Shown here one piece after another: positions 7,054-13,393 of a stretch of 64,000 nucleotides of DNA. The position numbers were made by a program, and so were the translations under genes. The stretch is from Bradyrhizobium japonicum USDA 6 (GTDB lineage Bacteria; Pseudomonadota; Alphaproteobacteria; Rhizobiales; Xanthobacteraceae), in contig NC_017249.1 of NCBI RefSeq assembly GCF_000284375.1, positions 4,876,001 to 4,940,000 on the forward strand. The letters are read 5' to 3'. The notes under the pieces were generated by a model. That model did not search any database, was not told where the DNA came from, and was given only the letters and a program-made list of their open reading frames with translations. Each line of letters opens with the position of its first letter. The first letter of the stretch is position 1.

Positions 7054-8097
7054 ATGATGGAGCCGCGCAATCGAGTTGTTCAAGTCAGCCTCTTCGGTGA
7101 TCCCGAGAGGCTGGAGGTGGTCGACGCTCCCTTGCCGACCGCCAGCCGGGGCGAGCTGCGGGTCCGTGTACTTGCGTCGAGCCTCAACTACACCGAGGTA
7201 TTGATCAGGCGCCATCTATACCCGCAAACGATGGGCCTCCGGCCGCCGTTCGTAATGGGCTACGACGTGGTCGGGGCAATCGATCAGATCGGTGAAGGCG
7301 TGCACGACTTTCAGATTGGCGACCGCGTGGCCGACATGACGGTGGTCGGGTCAAACGCCGACTATCGCACGCTTCGGGCGAACGACGTGGCCCGCGTGCC
7401 GGAGGGCGTAGACGCGGCGGAGGCGGCCACACTGATCTTGAGCTGGACGACCGCGTACCAGCTTCTGCACCGCGCGGCCCGGGTCCAGCGAGGCCAGCGC
7501 GTGCTCGTGCACGGCGCCGCCGGCGCCGTCGGCCAGGCGCTGCTCGTGCTCGGGAGACTGGCCGGCATCGAGCTGTGGGGCACCGCACGCGGCGAGCACA
7601 TGGCGCTCGTCCGAGAGATAGGGGCAACGCCGATCGACTACAAGCATGAGGACTTCACGCGGGTCCTGCCGGGCGGGTTCGACGTTATCGTCGACGGCGT
7701 TGGCGAAGACGGCTATCGCCGCTCATACGCGGCGCTCAAGCCAGGTGGCCTGCTCTGTGCCATCGGTTTCTCGGCGAGCTTGCAAGCGCAGCGTCGCATG
7801 CTCCCTATCGTGATGGAGATCGCACGCCTTTACCTGTGGAGATTGTTGCCCGGCGGCAAGCGGGCCCGGTTTTACTCGGTAAATGCGATGCGGGCGCGAC
7901 ATCCCACCTGGTTCAAGGAGGACTTGGAGCGGCTGTTCGGGCTTTTGGCAACTGGTGCCATCCGGCCGCGCATCGCCGCGCGGATCTCCTTCGACGAGGT
8001 CGCCGATGCTCACCGTCGCCTCGAGACTGGTGGCCTCGAGGGCAAGCTCGTGCTGTGCCCGGATCTCTCGTCGCGACACAACCAGCGCGCCGCCTGA
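7054..8097 (+). CDS. Quinone oxidoreductase-like medium-chain dehydrogenase
   Basis: A 347-residue zinc-independent-looking medium-chain reductase. The GroES-like half shows LNYTEVLIRRHLYP, PFVMGYDVVGAIDQIGEG and DFQIGDRVADM. The Rossmann half starts with VLVHGAAGAVGQALLVLGRLAG, the nucleotide-binding loop of NADPH:quinone reductases. The catalytic zinc ligands of alcohol dehydrogenases are absent, so NADPH-dependent reduction of quinones or enones is more likely than alcohol oxidation. GAGGAG lies just before the ATG at 7054; the longer frame from 6970 lacks a site. A FixK-like box lies upstream, which would suit microaerobic control. Confidence 0.8.
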   Translation: MMEPRNRVVQVSLFGDPERLEVVDAPLPTASRGELRVRVLASSLNYTEVLIRRHLYPQTMGLRPPFVMGYDVVGAIDQIGEGVHDFQIGDRVADMTVVGSNADYRTLRANDVARVPEGVDAAEAATLILSWTTAYQLLHRAARVQRGQRVLVHGAAGAVGQALLVLGRLAGIELWGTARGEHMALVREIGATPIDYKHEDFTRVLPGGFDVIVDGVGEDGYRRSYAALKPGGLLCAIGFSASLQAQRRMLPIVMEIARLYLWRLLPGGKRARFYSVNAMRARHPTWFKEDLERLFGLLATGAIRPRIAARISFDEVADAHRRLETGGLEGKLVLCPDLSSRHNQRAA

Positions 8098-8130
8098 GAC
8101 GGCGCTCCAGATATGTATCCGCGGATAGAT

Positions 8131-8163
8131 TCCTGGATTGCTTCGCTGCGCTCGCAATGACGG
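8131..8163. repeat. Short dispersed palindromic repeat
   Basis: GGATTGCTTCGCTGCGCTCG followed by CAATGACGG is a stretch I recognise as very common between genes in Bradyrhizobium. ATTGC and GCAAT arms flank a GC-rich loop. Only one copy was noticed in this window. Confidence 0.55.
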
Positions 8164-8220
8164 AGTTCGGGGCGCGGCCCGAGGCCCATCGGCGCCCGTC
8201 GCCATGATGACATCGTGCTC

Positions 8221-8327
8221 CTGTTTTGCCCGACGTGTCAAACGCCCGGGGAGCGCGGGCTCAAGCCACCTTGCGCCAAATTCTTCAATGATTTGTACTG
8301 TGCATGGGGTTGTTTTCGCGTTTTTTG
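8221..8327. repeat. Dispersed repeat, full copy 2
   Basis: Starts CTGTTTTGCCCGACGTGTCA and ends with TGTGCATGGGGTTGTTTTCG before a T run. The left half recurs at 4035-4083, and both ends recur inverted at 24172-24276. It lies after the end of the plus-strand oxidoreductase and beside the end of the minus-strand permease, a convergent position where terminator-like repeats often settle. Confidence 0.7.
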
Positions 8328-8340
8328 TTTTGAGGGCCGT

Positions 8341-9369
8341 CTACTCCGCAGCTTTTTCCCTGAGCCGCTGCGCGTAGACGTTGATGACCAGCGCCGCCAG
8401 CAGGATCAGGCCGCGGATCAGGATCTTCAGGAAGCTGTCGATGTTGACGTGGTCGAGGCCGTTATTCAGGACACCGAGAACGAAGAGCCCGACGATGGTG
8501 TTGCCGATGCCGCCGCGGCCGCCGAACAGGCTGGTGCCGCCGACGACGACGGCGGCGATGGAGTCGAGCAGATAGGTGTCGAACTCGTTCTGCTGGGCGC
8601 TGCCGAAATGGGCTACTCCCAGCATGCCGCCGATGCCGGAGCAGACCGCCGAGATCACCATCACGGCGCCGAGGATGAGCTTGACGTTGAGACCGGAATA
8701 TTCGGCCGCCTCGCGGTTGCCGCCGACCATGTAGACGTAGCGGCCGAAGCGCGTGTAGGTCAGCACCAGATGGCCGCCGAGCAGCATGATGGCCGCGACG
8801 ATGACGATCCAGGGGATGCCGCCGATCGAGCCCGAGCCGAGCGTGGTGATCAGGCCGGGCACCTTGTAGGCGATCTGGCCGCGCACCAGCAGCGCCGAGA
8901 CGCCGGCCGCGATCTGCATCATCGCCAGCGTCATGATGAAGGAGGGGATGCCGATCACGGTCAGGCCGAGCGCGTTGACGAGGCCGAGCAGCGCGCAGAG
9001 CAGGATCGACAGGATGATCGCGACCGCGCCGGGCAGGGGGATGTTGGCGATGTTGACGTAGGATTCCTGCAGCGTGAAGTAGGCGATGGCGATGCCGGTG
9101 ACGTTGGCGATGCTGGCGATCGAGAGGTCGATCTCCGCGCAGAGGATCACGAAGGTGAGGCCGACGGCGATGATGCCGGTGACCGACACCTGCGTCAGGA
9201 TGTTGCCGAGGTTGTCCAGGGTCGCGAAGGAGGGGCTGGCAAAGGCGAAGAAGGCGGAGAGGAAGATCAGGGTCAGGAACGGCGCGATGTTGCGCATCTG
9301 CGAGCGCAGGAAGGGCGCAACGCCGCGCGGCCGCCGACCCGCCGCCAAAGCCGTCTCACTGCTCGCCAT
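8341..9369 (-). CDS. Sugar-type ABC transporter permease (RbsC-like)
   Basis: A 342-residue inner-membrane permease of the ribose/xylose type (BPD_transp_2). Many hydrophobic segments are visible, among them FLTLIFLSAFFAFASPSF, GIIAVGLTFVILCAEIDLSI and IPWIVIVAAIMLLGGHLVL. The RbsC-type signature AAVVVGGTSLFGGRGGIGNT, with the EAA-like loop that contacts the ATPase, is near the C-terminus. It is the last gene of a minus-strand operon: binding protein, ATPase, permease, with 12 bases to the ATPase gene. The imported solute, probably a sugar or polyol, cannot be assigned. Confidence 0.88.
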   Translation of the reverse strand: MASSETALAAGRRPRGVAPFLRSQMRNIAPFLTLIFLSAFFAFASPSFATLDNLGNILTQVSVTGIIAVGLTFVILCAEIDLSIASIANVTGIAIAYFTLQESYVNIANIPLPGAVAIILSILLCALLGLVNALGLTVIGIPSFIMTLAMMQIAAGVSALLVRGQIAYKVPGLITTLGSGSIGGIPWIVIVAAIMLLGGHLVLTYTRFGRYVYMVGGNREAAEYSGLNVKLILGAVMVISAVCSGIGGMLGVAHFGSAQQNEFDTYLLDSIAAVVVGGTSLFGGRGGIGNTIVGLFVLGVLNNGLDHVNIDSFLKILIRGLILLAALVINVYAQRLREKAAE

Positions 9370-9381
9370 GGTGCTTCTCCG

Positions 9382-10884
9382 TCACGCCGCTTCCAGCAGG
9401 CGGTCCTTGCTGACCGGCTCGTTCTTGAATTCCCGCACCAATACCCCGCGCTTGAGCACGAGGATGCGGTCGGCCAGCGACAGCACCGTTTCCGGCTCGG
9501 TCGACAGCACGATGACCGCGAGCCCCTTGGCGCGGAGATCGCGGACGATGTTGATGACGTCGTTCTTGGCGCCGACATCCATGCCGCGGGTCGGCTCGCA
9601 CAGCACCAGCAGCTTCGGCGGATAGGTCAGCCATTTTGCCAGCGCGACCTTCTGCTGGTTGCCGCCGGAGAGCATGCCGAGATCGAGGCCGACCACAGGC
9701 GGCCTGATCTGCAGCTGCTCGACCTGGCGCTTGGCGATGTCGCGCTCCTGCGCCGGCTTGAGCAGCAGCGACGAGATGCGGTCGAGAATGCTGATCGAGA
9801 TGTTCTTGTAGACCGGCTCCTGGTGAAACAGCATGGCGCGCCGGCTCTCCGGCACCAGCGCCACGCCGGCGCGCCGCGCCGCCGCCGTGCTGGCGAAGGT
9901 TTTTGGCTTGCCGTCGACGGCGAGCGTGCCGCCATCCGGCTTCAGCTTGCCGAACAGGATGCGCGACAGCTCCTGCTGGCCGCAGCCCATGAATCCGTAG
10001 ATGCCGAGCACCTCGCCGGCGCGCGCCTCGAAGGAGATGTCCTTCAGGCTGCGGGCCAGCGACAATTGGTCGACCTTCAGGACCACGGAGCTGTCGCTTG
10101 TCCGTGGCAGCATGAGGTCATCGGTGTAGCTGTGCTCGAGCGCTTCGCCGCCGCGGCCGATCATGGCCTCGATCAGCGCGCCCTTGCTGGTCGCAGCCGA
10201 GGCAGTCTCGGCGACCTTCCGCCCGTTGCGGAACACGGTCACCGTGTCGGACACAAGCAGGATGTCCTCGATGAAATGCGAGATGAAGACGATAGCGGTG
10301 CCTTCCTCGCGCAGCCGCCGCAGCGTCGCGAACAGCCGCTCGACCTCAGGCGGGGAGAGGGCGGAGGTCGGCTCGTCCAGGATGACGATGCGGGCGCCGG
10401 AGAACAGCACCCGGGCGATCTCGATCAGCTGCTGGAGCCCGATCGGGAGGTCGCCGAGCCTGGACATCGGATCGACGTCGATGCCGAAGCGGGCGAGCTG
10501 CTCGCCGGCCTCGCGCGCCATGCGCCGCCATTGCACGAGGCCGAACCGATTGGTCGGCTGGTTGCCCAGGAACACGTTCTCGGCGACCGTGAGATCGGGC
10601 GCGACGCTCAGCTCCTGATGCACCATGGCGATACCGGCCGCGTGCGCATCGCGGGCGGAGCGGAAATGCGTGTCCTTCCCGTCGATCAGGAAGCGGCCTG
10701 AGAATTCGCTGTGCACGCCGGCGATGATCTTCATCAGCGTGCTTTTGCCGGCGCCGTTCTCGCCGACGAGACCGTGGATCTCGCCGGGTGAGAGTGCGAA
10801 GTCGACACCACGAAGCGCCTCGACGCCGCCGAAGCTCTTCGTGATGCCTTGCAGTTCCAGGATGGGCGCACGAACCTCAGGCAT
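9382..10884 (-). CDS. Sugar-type ABC transporter ATPase (RbsA-like, two NBDs)
   Basis: A 500-residue tandem nucleotide-binding protein. The first domain has Walker A GENGAGKST, signature LPIGLQQLIEIAR and Walker B VILDEPTSALS. The second has the degenerate Walker A GFMGCGQQE usual for RbsA-type proteins, an intact LSGGNQQKVALAKW signature, and the Walker B region reads LLVLCEPTRGMD, with Cys (codon at 9598-9600) in place of the usual Asp. One functional and one regulatory site are therefore likely. Only 6 bases separate it from the binding-protein stop, and it is followed by the permease. Confidence 0.9.
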   Translation of the reverse strand: MPEVRAPILELQGITKSFGGVEALRGVDFALSPGEIHGLVGENGAGKSTLMKIIAGVHSEFSGRFLIDGKDTHFRSARDAHAAGIAMVHQELSVAPDLTVAENVFLGNQPTNRFGLVQWRRMAREAGEQLARFGIDVDPMSRLGDLPIGLQQLIEIARVLFSGARIVILDEPTSALSPPEVERLFATLRRLREEGTAIVFISHFIEDILLVSDTVTVFRNGRKVAETASAATSKGALIEAMIGRGGEALEHSYTDDLMLPRTSDSSVVLKVDQLSLARSLKDISFEARAGEVLGIYGFMGCGQQELSRILFGKLKPDGGTLAVDGKPKTFASTAAARRAGVALVPESRRAMLFHQEPVYKNISISILDRISSLLLKPAQERDIAKRQVEQLQIRPPVVGLDLGMLSGGNQQKVALAKWLTYPPKLLVLCEPTRGMDVGAKNDVINIVRDLRAKGLAVIVLSTEPETVLSLADRILVLKRGVLVREFKNEPVSKDRLLEAA

Positions 10885-10890
10885 GGAGGC

Positions 10891-11913
10891 TCAGATCAGG
10901 AAGTGATCCTGCATCCACTGCATCCCGGCGGCGTTGGCCTTGGTCACGACCGGGCCGTCGGTGACGACGTTCTTGGGAATGCCCTGTCCGCTCTTCTCGC
11001 CGCCGACCACGGCGGAAACGCCCGCGATGATGGCGCCGCCATGGATGCGGCAGGACGGATTGCGCACGGTCGCGAACATGCGGCCTTCGCTCACCGCCTG
11101 GATCGCCGGTGGCATCGCATCGACGCCGCCGATCAGGATGTTGGAGCGATTGCGCGCCTTCATGATGTTGGCGGCGGCGAGCGCCATGTCGTCATTGTGG
11201 AAGAACGCCGCGTCGATCTGCGGATATTTGGTCAGGTAGGTTTCCCAGAGGCGCGCAGTTTTCGACACGTCCCAGTCAGCGGGCTGGGTGTCGAGCACCT
11301 CGATGTTCGGGAACTGCTTGACGACGGTGTTGAAGCCTTTGGCCCGGCCTTGCGCCCCGGTATGGCCGAGCGCGCCCTGCGTCATAATGATCTTGCCCTT
11401 GCCGCCCATGGCGTTGCACAGCGCCTGCGTCACCGAGGCGCCCATGAACTCGTTGTCGGGGGCGAGGAAAGAGTGGACGTTGATCTGGTCGAGCGGGGCA
11501 ATCAGCGTGTCCATGTCGATCACCGGCGTGCCGGCATCGATCATCTTCTGCACGGGCTGGGTGAGGGTGCCGATGCCGAAGGCCTGGATCGCGACGAAGT
11601 CCCATTTCTGCGAGGCCATGTTGTCGATCGCCGCGCGCTGCTTCACCGCATCGAGCTGGCCGTCGAACCACGTCACCTCGACATTGAACAGCTTGCCCCA
11701 GAATTCCGCCGCCTGCTTGCCTTGCGCGCACCAGGTGGCCTGGAGGCCCGCATTGGAGAAGGCCGCCTTCAGCGGCTTCTCGGATCGTCCGACCTCGGCT
11801 GCAAGGGCGGGGTTTATGCCCATGCTGCCGAGAAGGGCAGTCGCGGCGCCGGCGGTCGCCGCCGCCTGAAGAAGATCGCGCCTCGTCGTCGAGAAATCTT
11901 TCGTCCCGGACAT
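10891..11913 (-). CDS. Sugar-type ABC transporter periplasmic binding protein
   Basis: A 340-residue ligand-binding protein of the ribose-binding class (Peripla_BP_4). It begins MSGTKDFSTTRRDLLQAAA, a twin-arginine-like signal followed by a hydrophobic stretch and an AxA cleavage site, so export may be via Tat. Domain landmarks are PLKAAFSNAGLQATW, AAIDNMASQKWDFVAIQ, GTPVIDMDT and DAAFFHNDDMALAAANI. The start at 11913 was chosen because GGGAGCG lies a few bases upstream on the minus strand. It is the first gene of the transporter operon. Confidence 0.88.
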   Translation of the reverse strand: MSGTKDFSTTRRDLLQAAATAGAATALLGSMGINPALAAEVGRSEKPLKAAFSNAGLQATWCAQGKQAAEFWGKLFNVEVTWFDGQLDAVKQRAAIDNMASQKWDFVAIQAFGIGTLTQPVQKMIDAGTPVIDMDTLIAPLDQINVHSFLAPDNEFMGASVTQALCNAMGGKGKIIMTQGALGHTGAQGRAKGFNTVVKQFPNIEVLDTQPADWDVSKTARLWETYLTKYPQIDAAFFHNDDMALAAANIMKARNRSNILIGGVDAMPPAIQAVSEGRMFATVRNPSCRIHGGAIIAGVSAVVGGEKSGQGIPKNVVTDGPVVTKANAAGMQWMQDHFLI

Positions 11914-12052
11914 CGCTCGCTCCCATAAAATTTTCGTCGGCGCGTCATTGATTGCGCGACCGATGTCCGAAAGTCTCTCACAAGAGTTCCTGCCACTCAA
12001 TCTGCAATCGATCGCGAGATCGCCGCAGCTCGTGTTGGTGCAGCGCAAAGCG

Positions 12053-12457
12053 TCAGGCCGGAATGGTGGCGAAGGCGTCGATCTCGACGAGCAGCTGGTC
12101 CCAGGCCTGTGCGATTTCCGGCGACCATTCGTCGCCGAGGAGGTCGCGCAGCGCATCCCTGATGACGACGAAGAACGCGATGAACAGCTCGCGCGGAGTG
12201 CCGTAGCCATCGTGCGAGGCGACCTCGCAGGCGATCAGCCTGAAATGGCCCCGACGCTCACCGGCGAAGTCGAGGATCGCCTCGATCGTCAGCGCAAGCA
12301 TCGACCCCATCACCGGCTCGCTGCCCTGCGAGCGGAACATGGTCCGCGTTTCGGGATGCTGTTCGAACAGCCGTTGGTAAACGAGTGGCGTGAGATCCGC
12401 GCAACGCGAGGCTGCGAGTTCGAAGCTGTTTTCGATTGAATTAACGGGAGCGCTCAT
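12053..12457 (-). CDS. Globin-like haemoprotein
   Basis: A 134-residue single-domain globin-like protein: NSIENSFELAASRCADLTPLV and VYQRLFEQHPETRTMF match the A/B-helix region of bacterial globins, and the His in ACEVASHDGYG may be the proximal ligand. It ends with an Asp-rich C-terminal helix (DQLLVEIDAFATIPA). Expected role is binding of oxygen or nitric oxide. ATG codons at 12472, 12463 and 12457 are all possible starts; none has a good ribosome binding site. It is transcribed in the same direction as the ABC transporter but separated by 139 bases from the binding-protein gene. Confidence 0.65.
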   Translation of the reverse strand: MSAPVNSIENSFELAASRCADLTPLVYQRLFEQHPETRTMFRSQGSEPVMGSMLALTIEAILDFAGERRGHFRLIACEVASHDGYGTPRELFIAFFVVIRDALRDLLGDEWSPEIAQAWDQLLVEIDAFATIPA

Positions 12458-12478
12458 CGGCATCGAAGCCATGCGGGC

Positions 12479-12506
12479 AAAAAAGAGCGGGGCCCTGGCC
12501 CCGCTC
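12479..12506 (-). terminator. Rho-independent-type hairpin just upstream of the globin gene
   Basis: GAGCGGGG at 12485-12492 pairs perfectly with CCCCGCTC at 12499-12506 (ten pairs if the loop is closed). Read on the minus strand it is followed by six T residues (12484-12479). The hairpin therefore terminates minus-strand transcripts only a few bases before the globin start. It could end an upstream small RNA or work as a leader attenuator. Confidence 0.65.
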
Positions 12507-12731
12507 GAAAATTGTGTCGACCCTATTATCCCCGATTCTAAGATTTGCTCTTGATTGACGGGGCGACGCTGCGTTTTGCGCGCCAGGGGCTCCTCCCGAG
12601 ACTTGGACCACCAGACTTCGACCTCTCGGCCAGCCTGAGCAAGAGGGATGCTAGATCAACTTTTCTCACTTGTCATCATTTTCGGCAACGATTGTTCAAA
12701 ATTAGAGCAGCTGACGAAATGATCGGGCTGT

Positions 12732-12760
12732 TTGCCATGTAAGCATATGACAAATATAAG
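12732..12760 (+). promoter_or_regulatory. Strong sigma70-type promoter of the copper operon
   Basis: TTGCCA at 12732-12737, a 17-base spacer and TATAAG at 12755-12760 are close to the housekeeping consensus. Transcription would start near 12767, giving a leader of about 156 bases before the DUF2946 gene. No recognisable operator was seen. Confidence 0.6.
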
Positions 12761-12766
12761 AAATCT

Positions 12767-12910
12767 GTGGATAGGGAGGGTTGCCGGACTGCCTCAAATG
12801 CCGGACGTCCCAGCCCGTGGGGCGGCGGGACCACAGTTTTCGAGAACTTTGCGCCGGGCCAGGAAGCCCGTGGAACTGACCTCGACTCAGGTCTCGGCGA
12901 GGTGTTTAGT
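12767..12910 (+). promoter_or_regulatory. Highly structured 5' leader of the copper operon
   Basis: The leader can form several stems: CTGTG near the predicted start with CACAG at about 12830-12834; GTCCC with GGGAC, with an inner GCC/GGC extension; CGGGC with GCCCG around CAGGAA; and GACCT with AGGTC. Such density in a leader of about 150 bases hints at a structured RNA element, perhaps metal- or metabolite-responsive. It does not match a riboswitch consensus that I know, including cobalamin. Confidence 0.4.
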
Positions 12911-12922
12911 TTAGGCGAACGA

Positions 12923-13309
12923 ATGGTTCGGCGGATGCGCGCACGGCTGCAAAAATTCCTACCCCTGGTCCTGCTCGCTTTGGCGATGCAGGTGCTGGCG
13001 CCGATTGCCGCCTGTCTGGCGGCCGGTCAGGCCGTGGCCGATCCGTTGTCTGTCGGCGTCATCTGCCACAGCGCGAGCGAGCAGGGCGGTCTGAACGACC
13101 AGACCGGCGCGCCGACCGCACATGGCGCTGCGTGTGCGCTGTGTTGCCTGGCGCAGGCGGGCGCATCGCTCGATTCGCCGCCGCACGTTGCGCTCGCCAT
13201 TCCCTTCCGCCACGTCGCGCGCGTGGTGTGGCATGCGGCGGATGTATCCGCCGTCGCGATCCATAAGGGCACAAGCGCCCAGGCGCGCGCACCACCTCAT
13301 TTTTCCTGA
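12923..13309 (+). CDS. CutF-like DUF2946 copper-sensing leader protein
   Basis: A 128-residue exported protein: MVRRMRARLQKF, then a hydrophobic core and AxA-like site form a signal peptide. The mature part has the DUF2946 pattern AHGAACALCC (Cys 71, 74, 75; His 67) and ends ARAPPHFS. CutF of Rhodobacter capsulatus and CruR of Bordetella pertussis are small DUF2946 proteins whose nascent chain senses copper through Cys residues and uses a Pro-containing C-terminal stalling motif to control the next gene. This protein has all those features. Its stop codon is part of a stem-loop that covers the TonB receptor ribosome binding site. AGGCGA precedes the ATG at 12923; ATG 12935 is an alternative. 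It heads the copper operon. Confidence 0.78.
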   Translation: MVRRMRARLQKFLPLVLLALAMQVLAPIAACLAAGQAVADPLSVGVICHSASEQGGLNDQTGAPTAHGAACALCCLAQAGASLDSPPHVALAIPFRHVARVVWHAADVSAVAIHKGTSAQARAPPHFS

Positions 13310-13387
13310 CGACCCTCGTGATTGCCGCGGTCCGTCCGCTGGCGATCGATGCTGTCGAATGGCCGGAGAGAAAGCCGGCGTCAGGAA
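13303..13387 (+). promoter_or_regulatory. Stem-loop hiding the TonB-receptor Shine-Dalgarno sequence
   Basis: TTCCTGACG at 13303-13311 (last two codons region and stop of the DUF2946 gene) is perfectly complementary to CGTCAGGAA at 13379-13387. The 3' arm contains AGGAA, the ribosome binding site six bases before the ATG at 13394. A ribosome paused at the Pro-Pro codons (13292-13297) would cover the 5' arm and free the site. Smaller internal hairpins (GCCGG/CCGGC at 13362-13379) may compete. Confidence 0.72.
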
Positions 13388-13393
13388 TGCCCC

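Noticed and set aside
8215..10701. An 828-codon open frame on the plus strand
   Set aside because: Antisense to the ABC permease and ATPase genes; composition is dominated by Asp, Arg, Gln and Ala with no fold pattern.
12767..12910. Cobalamin riboswitch upstream of the TonB operon
   Set aside because: GGGCCAGGAAGCCCG vaguely resembles the B12 box, but the conserved core and the other consensus blocks are missing, and the operon content points to copper.
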